From the NCBI RefSeq assembly GCF_003131185.1, contig NZ_QFFU01000010.1, positions 124,001 through 188,000 on the forward strand: DNA of 64,000 nucleotides. Direction: 5' to 3'. Within the stretch, counting starts at the first letter, position 1; the number at the start of each line of letters is the position of its first letter. A model generated the notes under the pieces. That model searched no databases. It saw only the letters and a list, made by a program, of their open reading frames with translations, and was not told the DNA's origin. This document shows, piece after piece, positions 17,415-25,697 of the stretch. Source of the DNA: Pseudomonas ovata (lineage in GTDB: Bacteria; Pseudomonadota; Gammaproteobacteria; Pseudomonadales; Pseudomonadaceae). The translations under genes and the position numbers were made by a program.

Positions 17415-17876
17415 ATGAATGACCTCATGACCCCCCAGACCCGGCACCGGGCGATCAGCAGCGGGCTGGTCGCCGCCTCGCGTCACTGGCGGCGTCTGTG
17501 CCACACCACCTTGTCGAGCTATGGCATCAGCGAAGCCTGCGCCGGCCCATTGCTGGCCATTGCGCGACTGGGCGATGGCATCAACCAGGTCAAGGTGGCG
17601 CATGCGGCCGGCATGGAAAGCCCGACCCTGGTGCGCCTGCTCGATCAACTGTGCAAGGCCGGCCTGGTCTGCCGCGCCGAAGACCCCAACGACCGCCGCG
17701 CCAAGGCCTTGTGCCTGACCGATAAGGGCCGTGACCTGGCCGCCTCGATCGAGGTCGAGCTGAGCCGGCTGCGCACCGAGGTGCTCAAGGGCATTGCCCC
17801 GGCTGACCTTGATGCGACCTTGCGAGTTCTGCAGGCCTTCAACGATGCGGCTTTGCCCGAGGCGGGGGTGCTGTGA
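17415..17876 (+). CDS. MarR-family regulator of the efflux operon
   Basis: The 153-residue protein has a winged-helix domain: LLAIARLGDGINQVKVAHAAGMESPTLVRLLDQL as the recognition region and a wing at EDPNDRRAKALCLTDKGRDL, typical of MarR. Its TGA overlaps the GTG start of the FUSC gene by three bases of GTGA, which indicates translational coupling. It most likely represses the five-gene operon in the absence of an aromatic or phenolic ligand (inferred). Confidence 0.9.
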   Translation: MNDLMTPQTRHRAISSGLVAASRHWRRLCHTTLSSYGISEACAGPLLAIARLGDGINQVKVAHAAGMESPTLVRLLDQLCKAGLVCRAEDPNDRRAKALCLTDKGRDLAASIEVELSRLRTEVLKGIAPADLDATLRVLQAFNDAALPEAGVL

Positions 17877-19975
17877 AAGGCTTCGACGCCAGGCAATTCT
17901 TTGCCGGCTTTCCGCCGGGCCGCGACTGGTTCTACGGGGTGCGCACCTTCGGCGCCTCGATGCTGGCGCTGTACATTGCCCTGATCATGGAAATGCCCCG
18001 GCCCTACTGGGCCATGGCCACGGTGTACATCGTCTCCAGCCCGTTTGTCGGCGCCACCAGCTCCAAGGCGCTGTACCGCGTGCTCGGCACCCTGGCCGGG
18101 GCCAGTGCAGCGGTGCTGCTGGTGCCGATCTTCGTGCAGACCCCACTGCTGCTGGCGGTGGTGGTAGCGTTGTGGACTGGCAGCCTGCTGTTTCTGTCAC
18201 TGCACCTGCGCACCGCCAACAATTACGCGCTGATGCTGGCCGGCTACACCATGCCGATGATCGCCCTGCCGGCAGTGGACAACCCACAGGCCGTGTTCGA
18301 ACTGGCGGTGTCGCGCAGCGAAGAGATTTTCCTGGGCATCCTGTGCGCCTCGGTGGTCGGTGCGATGTTCTGGCCCCGGCGCCTGGCCCCGGTATTCCAG
18401 GGCGCGGTCAACAAATGGTTTACCGAAGCCTGCACCTACAGCGAGCGCTTTCTGGCGCGGGACATCAAGGGTGAGGAAATTGCCGGGCTGCGCAATGCCA
18501 TGGTCGGCGGCTTCAACAGCCTGGAAATGATGATCGGCCAGCTCAGCCACGAAGGCGCACGCAAACAGACCGTGCGCCATGCCCGGGAGCTGCGCGGGCG
18601 CATGATCCACCTGTTGCCGGTCATCGACGCTCTGGACGATGCACTCTGGGCCCTGGAGCGGCGCAGCCCGACCTTGTGGGCGAGCCTTGTGCCATTGCTG
18701 GACGACACGCGCCAGTGGCTGGCCAGCACCGCCCAAGACCCGCAACGCGCGAACTGGCAGCGTTTGCACCAGGCCCTTGAGCAGTTGCAGCCGGACGCGG
18801 CCCGACTGGATCAGCGCGACGACCTGTTGTTGTCCAACGCCTTGTATCGCCTGGGTGAGTGGATCGACCTGTGGCTCGACTGCCGCACCCTGCAACAGGC
18901 CATCGACCGCGACGACGCCACGCCCTGGCAGGCGGTGTACCGGCACTGGCGGCTGGGGCGGTTGTCGCCGTTCCTGGACCGCGGGTTGATGCTGTATTCG
19001 GTGGCCACCACGGTCCTGGCGATCATCGTTGCCTGTGGGCTGTGGATCCTTACCGGCTGGCACGACGGCGCCAGCGCGGTGATTCTGGCGGCCGTGGCGT
19101 GCAGCTTCTTTGCCGCCATGGACGACCCGGCGCCGCAGATCTACCGGTTCTTTTTCTGGACGCTGTTGTCGGTGGTGTTCGCCAGCCTGTACCTGTTCGT
19201 GGTGCTGCCCAACCTGCACGACTTTGCCATGCTGGTGCTGGCCTTTGCCGTGCCGTTCATCTGCGTCGGCACCCTGACCGTGCAGCCGAAGTTCTTCCTT
19301 GGCACCTTGCTGACCATCGTCAACACCTCGTCATTCATCAGCATCCAGGGCGCCTACGACGCTGACTTTCTGAATTTCATCAATGCCAACCTGGCCGGGC
19401 CTGCGGGGCTGCTGTTTGCCTTTGTCTGGACGCTGATCATGCGCCCGTTCGGGGTCGAGCTGGCGGCGCGGCGCATGACCCGTTTCAGTTGGCGCGACAT
19501 TGCCAGCCTCAGTGAAACGGCCAGCCTGGCCGAACACCGACGCCAGGGCGTGTTGATGCTCGACCGGCTGATGCAGCAACTGCCGCGCCTGACCCAGACC
19601 GCCCAGGACACCAGTGTGGCGCTGCGTGAAGTGCGCGTGGCGCTGAACCTGCTCGACCTGCTGGCCTGGATTCCGCGCAGTGCGGTGCCTTGCCAGCCGG
19701 CACTGCGCCAGGTAGTGGCACAGGTCGGCGATTATTTCCGCGCCTGCCTGAAGGCCGGTGTGCGCCTGCCGGCGCCCACGGGCCTGCTGCTGACCCTGGA
19801 CCGCACCCGCCGCACGCTGAACGCCCAGGCCATGGGTGAAGAGCCTGCGCGCCTGCACCTGCTGCACGCCTTGAGCGGCCTGCGCCTGGCGCTGTTGCCA
19901 GGCGTCGAGATCGTCAGCCGGGATGGCGAGCTGATCGAACAACCGCCGCAAGGCCTGGATGGAGCGCCGTCATGA
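17873..19975 (+). CDS. FUSC-family inner-membrane aromatic acid/fusaric acid exporter
   Basis: This 700-residue protein has two membrane clusters (residues about 25-175 and 375-520) separated by soluble helical regions, the AaeB/FUSC layout. It begins at a GTG within the marR stop. The N-terminal YGVRTFGASMLALYIALIMEMPRPYWAM is characteristic. With DUF1656, HlyD and outer-membrane proteins encoded next it forms a tripartite exporter for aromatic carboxylic acids or similar toxicants. The exact substrate is unknown. Confidence 0.92.
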   Translation: MKGFDARQFFAGFPPGRDWFYGVRTFGASMLALYIALIMEMPRPYWAMATVYIVSSPFVGATSSKALYRVLGTLAGASAAVLLVPIFVQTPLLLAVVVALWTGSLLFLSLHLRTANNYALMLAGYTMPMIALPAVDNPQAVFELAVSRSEEIFLGILCASVVGAMFWPRRLAPVFQGAVNKWFTEACTYSERFLARDIKGEEIAGLRNAMVGGFNSLEMMIGQLSHEGARKQTVRHARELRGRMIHLLPVIDALDDALWALERRSPTLWASLVPLLDDTRQWLASTAQDPQRANWQRLHQALEQLQPDAARLDQRDDLLLSNALYRLGEWIDLWLDCRTLQQAIDRDDATPWQAVYRHWRLGRLSPFLDRGLMLYSVATTVLAIIVACGLWILTGWHDGASAVILAAVACSFFAAMDDPAPQIYRFFFWTLLSVVFASLYLFVVLPNLHDFAMLVLAFAVPFICVGTLTVQPKFFLGTLLTIVNTSSFISIQGAYDADFLNFINANLAGPAGLLFAFVWTLIMRPFGVELAARRMTRFSWRDIASLSETASLAEHRRQGVLMLDRLMQQLPRLTQTAQDTSVALREVRVALNLLDLLAWIPRSAVPCQPALRQVVAQVGDYFRACLKAGVRLPAPTGLLLTLDRTRRTLNAQAMGEEPARLHLLHALSGLRLALLPGVEIVSRDGELIEQPPQGLDGAPS

Positions 19976-20181
19976 TTGGCGAACTGGACATCAGCGGGAT
20001 CTTTATCCCCACGTTTCTGGCCGTGATGGGCATCGCCTGGCTGCTGTTTCTGGGCCTGCATGCCGTGCTGTCACGCACCGGCTTCTATCGCCTGGTCTGG
20101 CACCGGGCTTTGTTCAATACCGCTCTGTACGCCCTGTTGCTGGGCGCCGTAGACACTTTTAGTCGATACCTGATGATATGA
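19972..20181 (+). CDS. DUF1656 small membrane protein
   Basis: This is a 69-residue protein with two hydrophobic helices (FLAVMGIAWLLFLGLHAVL and ALYALLLGAVDTFSRYLM). Its ATG overlaps the FUSC stop by four bases and its stop overlaps the next start. DUF1656 (AaeX/YdhI-like) proteins accompany FUSC exporters; their role is not defined. Confidence 0.9.
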   Translation: MIGELDISGIFIPTFLAVMGIAWLLFLGLHAVLSRTGFYRLVWHRALFNTALYALLLGAVDTFSRYLMI

Positions 20182-21065
20182 AAAAGCCGATCCTGACCCT
20201 GGGCCGCGTGGTCCTGACCCTGCTGGCGGTGGTGCTGGCCGCCGTCGTCGTCTGGCGCATGGTGATGTACTACATGTACGCCCCCTGGACCCGTGACGGG
20301 CACATTCGCGCCGACATCGTGCAGATCGCCCCGGACGTTTCCGGGCTGATCCAGCAGGTCGAGGTGACCGACAACCAGAAGGTGCACAAAGGCCAGGTGC
20401 TGTTCACCATCGACCAGGACCGCTTCCGCCTGGCCCTGCGCCAGGCCCAGGCCACAGTGGCCGAACGCCAGGAAACCTGGGAGCAGGCGCGCCGCGAGAG
20501 CAAGCGCAACCGTGGCCTGGGCAACCTGGTGGCGCGTGAGCAGCTCGAAGAAAGCCAGTCTCGCGAGGCCCGTGCCCTGTCGGCACTCAACGAGGCCAGG
20601 GTCGCAGTGGACGCCGCCCAGTTGAACCTGGACCGCTCGGTGATCAAGAGCCCGGTGGACGGCCACCTCAACGACCGTGCACCGCGCCCGCATGAGTTCG
20701 TCACCGCTGGCCGTCCGGTGCTGTCGGTGGTCGATGCCGCCTCGTACCACATCGACGGTTATTTTGAAGAAACCAAGCTGGGCGCCATCCACATCGGCTC
20801 GCCCGTGGACATCAGGGTGGTCGGCGACAACGCCCGGCTGAGCGGCCATGTGGTCAGCATCGTGGCTGCCATCGAAGACCGCGACCGCAGCAGCGGCGCC
20901 AATCTGCTGCCCAACGTCAACCCGGCGTTCAGTTGGGTGCGCCTGGCACAACGCATCCCGGTGCGCATCGCCTTTGATGAAGTGCCTGCCGATTTCCGCA
21001 TGATTGCCGGGCGCACCGCCACGGTGTCGATCGTCGATGACAGCCGTGTAAGGAGTGCGCAGTGA
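20178..21065 (+). CDS. HlyD-family periplasmic adaptor subunit
   Basis: The 295-residue protein has an N-terminal anchor (residues about 7-30), a biotinyl-lipoyl half (APDVSGLIQQVEVTDNQKVHKGQVLF), a coiled-coil hairpin (about 80-145), and a returning barrel (SVIKSPVDGHLND). It bridges the FUSC pump and the outer-membrane channel. Start and stop both overlap neighbouring genes by four bases. Confidence 0.93.
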   Translation: MKKPILTLGRVVLTLLAVVLAAVVVWRMVMYYMYAPWTRDGHIRADIVQIAPDVSGLIQQVEVTDNQKVHKGQVLFTIDQDRFRLALRQAQATVAERQETWEQARRESKRNRGLGNLVAREQLEESQSREARALSALNEARVAVDAAQLNLDRSVIKSPVDGHLNDRAPRPHEFVTAGRPVLSVVDAASYHIDGYFEETKLGAIHIGSPVDIRVVGDNARLSGHVVSIVAAIEDRDRSSGANLLPNVNPAFSWVRLAQRIPVRIAFDEVPADFRMIAGRTATVSIVDDSRVRSAQ

Positions 21066-22477
21066 TCAAGCCTGCTACACGGCTATTGGTGCTGGGCCTG
21101 GCCGCCCTGCTTTCAGCCTGCCAGACCGTCGGCCCCGACTACCAGCAACCGGCCGAAGCCGCGATCAACCGTCCTGACCTGCAAGGCCCGCTGGCCGGTT
21201 CGGGCAATGTGGTGTCCGCCCCGGTGCCGGCGCACTGGTGGCGGCTGTACCAGGACCCGCAACTGGATGAACTGGTGCGCCAGGCGCTGGCCAGCAATAC
21301 CGACCTGCGCATTGCCGCTGCCAACCTGCAACGCTCACGCTTCCAGACCGCCGAGGCCGAGGCCGCCGGGGGCTTTACCAGCAGTGCCAAGGCCGGTGCG
21401 CAGCGCTTGCAGGAGTCGGGCGAAGCGTTTTTGCTCGCCGACAAGGTGCCGGTGGCCAATGTCGGCGATATCGGCCTGACCACCTCGTACCAGTTCGACC
21501 TGTTCGGCACCTTGCAGCGCGGCATCGAAGCGGCCCAGGCCAATGTCGACGCCACCCAGGCGGCGGCCGACACCGCGCGCATCACCGTGGTGGCTGACGT
21601 GGTGCGCGCCTACACCCAGGTGTGCGCCGCCAATGAAGAACTGGCGATTGCCCATGAGTCGCTCGACCTGCAACAGCAGAGCGTGACCCTCAGCCAGCGC
21701 CTGCGCGATGCCGGGCGTGGCGACGAAACCCAGGTCACTCGCTCGCAGACCCAGTTCAAGTCGCTGCGCGCCGAACTGCCGCGCTACCAGGCCTTGCGCC
21801 AGGCCGCGCTGTTTCGCCTGTCGATGCTCTTGGCCAAGCCTGTGGCGCAACTGCCGGCCGGCGTCGGCGATTGCCATGAGTTGCCGCATGTGGCGCAGAT
21901 CATTCCGGTGGGCGACGGCGCCACCCTGCTCAAGCGCCGTCCCGACATCCGCCAGGCCGAACGCCACCTGGCCATGGCCACCGCCCGGATCGGCGTGGCC
22001 ACCGGCGAGTTGTACCCGGACATCAGCATCGGCGCTTCGGTGGCCACCATCGGCATCATCGACAATCTGGGCAAGCCGGCCACCAACCGCTGGAGTTTCG
22101 GCCCGCTGATCAGCTGGACCGTGCCCAGCAACGGCAGCCGCGCCCGCATCCACCAGGCCGAAGCCTCGGCCCAGGCGGCACTGGCGCGTTTCGATGCAGT
22201 GGTGCTCAATGCCATCCGCGAAACCCAGACCGGCATGGCCCAGTACACCGCCCTGCTCGAACGCCGCGATGCGCTCAAGGACGCCGAACAATCGGCCCGT
22301 GAAGCCGCCGACCAGACCCACCGCTTCTACCAGGCGGGACGTGCGTCGTTTCTCGCAGACCTGCAGGCCACACGCACCTACACCGACATGCGCGCGCAAC
22401 TGGCGGCGGCCAATACGCAGGTGGCGATGGGGCAGATCGATCTGTTCCTGGCATTGGGTGGGGGGTGGGAGAAGTAG
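21062..22477 (+). CDS. NodT-family outer-membrane efflux lipoprotein
   Basis: This 471-residue protein from a GTG start has a lipobox LLSAC (Cys at about 20) followed by TVGPDYQQP, the typical start of OprM/NodT channels. Two outer-membrane efflux repeats follow, with long helices and the RRPDIRQAERHL signature. It is the exit channel of the MarR-controlled efflux operon and its last gene. Confidence 0.93.
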   Translation: MIKPATRLLVLGLAALLSACQTVGPDYQQPAEAAINRPDLQGPLAGSGNVVSAPVPAHWWRLYQDPQLDELVRQALASNTDLRIAAANLQRSRFQTAEAEAAGGFTSSAKAGAQRLQESGEAFLLADKVPVANVGDIGLTTSYQFDLFGTLQRGIEAAQANVDATQAAADTARITVVADVVRAYTQVCAANEELAIAHESLDLQQQSVTLSQRLRDAGRGDETQVTRSQTQFKSLRAELPRYQALRQAALFRLSMLLAKPVAQLPAGVGDCHELPHVAQIIPVGDGATLLKRRPDIRQAERHLAMATARIGVATGELYPDISIGASVATIGIIDNLGKPATNRWSFGPLISWTVPSNGSRARIHQAEASAQAALARFDAVVLNAIRETQTGMAQYTALLERRDALKDAEQSAREAADQTHRFYQAGRASFLADLQATRTYTDMRAQLAAANTQVAMGQIDLFLALGGGWEK

Positions 22478-22478
22478 G

Positions 22479-22574
22479 TTCAAAGGCTGCGGCAAAGCCG
22501 TCATCTTCAGTGGCTGATACTGAGTATTCGCGATCTGACGCTCGCTCCGACGGTGGATGTACCGAACCTTTGAA
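22479..22574. other. Spacer with distant inverted repeat after the efflux operon
   Basis: TTCAAAGG (22479) and CCTTTGAA (22567) are inverted 8-mers flanking about 80 bp. A small GCGGCAAAGCCGT hairpin lies inside. The 200-bp spacer otherwise shows no gene. It may contain the operon end and the promoter of the ion channel gene; neither is certain. Confidence 0.3.
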
Positions 22575-22677
22575 GCGGATACGCGATGGCACGGTGCGCA
22601 AGCCTTATAGAATTGCCACCCTTGCACCCCCGCCTGCTTTGCCCCAGCATCGGCCGATCTTTCCGTCGAGCACTTCC

Positions 22678-23511
22678 ATGACCACCGCCACAAGCCGCCG
22701 CGAGCGGCTGCACACCGTGATTTTCCAGACCGATACGCCGGCCGGACGACGCTTTGACCAGACCTTGCTGGTGGTCATTTTGCTCAGCCTGCTGGTTACG
22801 ATCATCGACAGCATCCAGAGCATTCATCGCGACTACGCCACGTTCCTGGCCTGGATCGAGTGGGGCTTCACCCTGGTGTTTGCCGTCGAATACCTGCTGC
22901 GCCTGTACTGTTCGCCGCGCCCGCTCAAGTATGCGTTCAGCTTCTATGGGTTGGTCGACCTGCTGGCCATCGTGCCCGGCGTCCTGGCGATCTACTACAG
23001 CGATGCGCAGTACCTGCTGATCGTGCGCATCATCCGCATGCTGCGCATCTTCCGGGTGCTCAAGCTCGGCACTTACCTGCGTCAGGCGCACTACCTGCTG
23101 GCCGCGCTGCAGGGCAGCAAACAGAAGATCATCGTCTTCCTGGTCAGCGTCTCGACCCTGGTAACCGTGTTCGGCACGCTGATGTATGTGATCGAAGGCC
23201 CGCAGAACGGCTTTACCAGCATTCCCAAGGGCATCTACTGGGCCATCGTCACCCTGACCACCGTGGGCTTTGGCGATATCGTGCCCAAGACACCGCTGGG
23301 CCAGATGGTGTCTTCGGTGGTGATGATCATCGGTTATTCGATCATTGCCGTGCCCACCGGGATCTTTACCGCCGAGCTGGCCAATGCCATGCGCGGCGAG
23401 CAGCTCAAGCATGATTGCCCGGTGTGCGCCAAGAAGCACCATGAGCACGGGGCGGCGTTCTGTTCGCGGTGCGGCAATGCCTTGTTTGCCAGGCAGAACG
23501 ATTCGGCATAA
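22678..23511 (+). CDS. Voltage-gated-type potassium channel with C-terminal zinc ribbon
   Basis: The protein is 277 residues from the ATG at 22678. It has six helices in Kv order: an S4-like arginine ladder (VRIIRMLRIFRVLKLG), a pore helix and the selectivity filter TTVGFGD, then S6. The last 40 residues hold a CxxC...CxxC pair (CPVC, CSRC) forming a probable zinc ribbon, unlike canonical Kv channels. It probably conducts K+. The stretch before the start can be read in frame to 22465 but overlaps the efflux gene and is not coding-like. Confidence 0.88.
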   Translation: MTTATSRRERLHTVIFQTDTPAGRRFDQTLLVVILLSLLVTIIDSIQSIHRDYATFLAWIEWGFTLVFAVEYLLRLYCSPRPLKYAFSFYGLVDLLAIVPGVLAIYYSDAQYLLIVRIIRMLRIFRVLKLGTYLRQAHYLLAALQGSKQKIIVFLVSVSTLVTVFGTLMYVIEGPQNGFTSIPKGIYWAIVTLTTVGFGDIVPKTPLGQMVSSVVMIIGYSIIAVPTGIFTAELANAMRGEQLKHDCPVCAKKHHEHGAAFCSRCGNALFARQNDSA

Positions 23512-23640
23512 GGAAATACTGTTTTAATCTTTAATGGCGTGGTGACACCCCGCTATGATCGCGACAGTTTGCCCAGGGCGTTTTTTACGCCTGCATAAAA
23601 AGCCGCACTCATGACAGCTGTTCATCAAAAGGAATCTGCA

Positions 23641-24639
23641 GTGAAGAAACTATTCGCCGCCTCGCTAATGGCCGCCGGCCTGGCCCTGGGCAGCACCGCC
23701 CAGGCTGCACCGACCCTGCTCAACGTCTCTTACGACGTGATGCGCGACTTCTACAAGGACTACAACGCCGCCTTCCAGAAGCACTGGCAGGCCGAGCACA
23801 AGGAAGACGTCACGGTCCAGATGTCGTTCGGCGGCTCCAGCAAGCAGGCACGGGCAGTGATCGATGGCCTGCAGGCGGATGTCATCACCATGAACATGGC
23901 CACCGACATCAATGCCCTGGCCGACAACGGCGCCCTGGTGCCCAACGACTGGGTGACCCGTCTGCCGAACAACAGTGCGCCGTTTACCTCGGCCACCGTG
24001 TTCATCGTGCGCAAGGGCAATCCCAAGGCGCTGAAGGACTGGAACGACCTGGTCAAGGACGGCGTGGAAGTCATCGTGCCCAACCCCAAGACTTCGGGCA
24101 ACGGGCGCTACACCTACTTGTCGGCCTGGGGTTATACGCTGAAGAATGGTGGCGACGAAGCGGCGGCGAAGAAGTTTGTAGGCGATCTGTTCAAGCATGT
24201 ACCGGTGCTTGACACCGGCGGCCGCGGGGCCACCACGACCTTCATGACCAACGGCATCGGTGATGTGCTGGTGACGTTCGAGAACGAAGCGGAAATGATT
24301 GCCCGCGAGTTCGGTCGTGACAAGTTCGAGGTGGTCTACCCGAGCGTTTCGGCTGAAGCCGAGCCGCCGGTGAGTGTGGTCGACAAGGTCGTGGACAAGA
24401 AACAGTCCCGTGCCCTGGCTGAAGGCTACCTGAAGTACCTGTGGTCGCCTGAAGGCCAGGAAATTGCGGCCAACAACTACCTGCGCCCGCGCAATCCCGA
24501 GGTACTGGCCAGGTTCCAGGATCGCTTCCCGAAGGTCGAATTCCTGTCGGTGGAGAAGACCTTTGGGGACTGGCGTACGGTGCAGAAGACGCACTTTATC
24601 GACGGCGGGGTGTTTGACCAGGTTTATCCGGGGAAATGA
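23641..24639 (+). CDS. sbp: Sulfate/thiosulfate ABC transporter periplasmic binding protein
   Basis: The protein is 332 residues from the GTG at 23641, which has AAGGAAT upstream. A signal peptide (LFAASLMAAGLALGSTAQA) precedes LLNVSYDVMRDFYKDYN, the classical Sbp opening. The sulfate-site segments FGGSSKQARAVIDGLQADV and NPKTSGNGRYTYLSAWGY are intact. No cysT, cysW or cysA follows: a repeat element and then convergent genes come next. This is therefore an orphan binding protein that probably feeds permeases encoded elsewhere. Confidence 0.93.
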   Translation: MKKLFAASLMAAGLALGSTAQAAPTLLNVSYDVMRDFYKDYNAAFQKHWQAEHKEDVTVQMSFGGSSKQARAVIDGLQADVITMNMATDINALADNGALVPNDWVTRLPNNSAPFTSATVFIVRKGNPKALKDWNDLVKDGVEVIVPNPKTSGNGRYTYLSAWGYTLKNGGDEAAAKKFVGDLFKHVPVLDTGGRGATTTFMTNGIGDVLVTFENEAEMIAREFGRDKFEVVYPSVSAEAEPPVSVVDKVVDKKQSRALAEGYLKYLWSPEGQEIAANNYLRPRNPEVLARFQDRFPKVEFLSVEKTFGDWRTVQKTHFIDGGVFDQVYPGK

Positions 24640-24688
24640 TTGGGTGATTTAGGACGGGGACGTTATTGAGTGTTGTGGGCGGTCAGTT

Positions 24689-25208
24689 AGAGGGGTTCCG
24701 GCCCTCTTCGGGCCGGGTTACTTTGTCCTGGCAAAGTAACCAAACCGTTTGCTCCTGGTTCCGGCCCCTTCGGGGTCCCCTCCCTCCGGCGTCGCTCCGG
24801 GGGTCGCCGCTTATGGGCCGTCCCTGGCCCAAGCGGCTAACGGGCCGTCCTAGCCCTTTTCCCCCCTGCGCAACGCCTCCACTCGGCCTGCACAAGTCGC
24901 GATTTGTGTCGCCTGTTCCATCGCGCATGAAAAGCAGAGCAAAAGCTGTTGCTGTTGATCTTCTACGCAAATATCACAGACAACACAGATCGCGACTTGG
25001 GCGCAGGCCGAGTGGAGGTGTCACGCAGGCGGGGAGCGAGGCAGGGATGCCGAGCCAGCGCCGCTGGGCCAGGGACGGCCCATCGGCGCGGCCCGATGGA
25101 GTGGCGCCGGAACGAGGGAACCCCGCAGGGGCCCAGCCAGGAGCCAGCGGTTTGGTTACTTTGCCAAGACAAAGTAACCCGGCCCGAAGAGGGTCGGAAC
25201 CTCTCCCA
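24689..25208. repeat. 520-bp long imperfect inverted repeat element
   Basis: The left arm (about 24689-24920) and the right arm (about 24976-25208) are imperfect reverse complements over about 230 bases each, with a central loop of about 55 bases. Each arm begins with a CGGCCCGAAGAGGG-type hairpin, then GGTTACTTTG...CAAAGTAACC, itself a 10-bp stem (24716-24741). Later blocks in both arms include GGGCCGTCCCTGGCCC and CCACTCGGCCTG. Open frames through it look like by-products of GC-rich repeats. It fills the gap between sbp and the converging ccm operon. Confidence 0.85.
24716..24741. terminator. Strong stem-loop within the left arm, downstream of sbp
   Basis: GGTTACTTTG-TCCTGG-CAAAGTAACC has a perfect 10-bp stem about 77 bases after the sbp stop, repeated in the right arm near 25153-25180. 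A termination role is plausible but there is no U-tract. Confidence 0.4.
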
Positions 25209-25268
25209 CAGACACACCACACCAGCCCAGACACTCCCCCCAAAAAATCAACCCAAAAACCCTACCGG

Positions 25269-25688
25269 TCAGTTCCCGAACTCACGCCCCAACCCGGCCG
25301 GCACGCCGCTGCTGTCGGTCGCCTGCCACGGCCCGTCAGGCTGTGTCGACCAGTTCCAGCCGCTGTCCCACTGGTAATAAGTGCGCTGGCGATAGAACGT
25401 ATTGGTCTTGCCATCCAGTACATACACCCCCAGGCGCTGGTCCCAGTGACTCTTGACCCCCGGCGGCGGCGCAAAGCTGGCCGAGGTTTTGGCCGGGGCC
25501 TTGGGCGCCTTGACCGGTTGTCCGGGGCTGGGCGTCGAACGCGGCGTACCGGAGCCCGGCAGGCTCTGGATCGGTTCGCCACTGCGCGGCCCTTGTGATT
25601 GCGGCGGCTTCATCGTGGTACAGGCACTCAGGCCTATGGCGGCGGCCAGCAAGCCGGTGCGGGCAAGGTGCCAGGTGATTGCGGGCAT
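25269..25688 (-). CDS. Uncharacterised proline-rich lipoprotein at the end of the ccm operon
   Basis: The 139-residue protein has a signal with lipobox LSAC (Cys23), then a Pro/Ser/Lys-rich linker (about 25-75) and a compact aromatic C-terminal segment (SHWDQRLGVYVLDGKTNTFYRQRTYYQWDSGWNW). The ccmI stop TAG is part of its ribosome site TAGGAA, nine bases before the ATG, so it is translationally linked to ccmI. I do not recognise a named family. A role with cytochrome c maturation is suggested only by position. Confidence 0.8.
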   Translation of the reverse strand: MPAITWHLARTGLLAAAIGLSACTTMKPPQSQGPRSGEPIQSLPGSGTPRSTPSPGQPVKAPKAPAKTSASFAPPPGVKSHWDQRLGVYVLDGKTNTFYRQRTYYQWDSGWNWSTQPDGPWQATDSSGVPAGLGREFGN

Positions 25689-25697
25689 GGCGGATTC

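Noticed and set aside
22465..22677. N-terminal extension of the ion channel
   Set aside because: The 71 extra codons overlap the efflux gene and its spacer, contain no helix or signal, and the ATG at 22678 gives the expected channel start.
24666..25598. 310-codon open frame through the long inverted repeat
   Set aside because: It runs across both arms of the palindrome and into the antisense of the lipoprotein gene. The peptide is Arg/Pro/Gly-rich without domains or a ribosome site.
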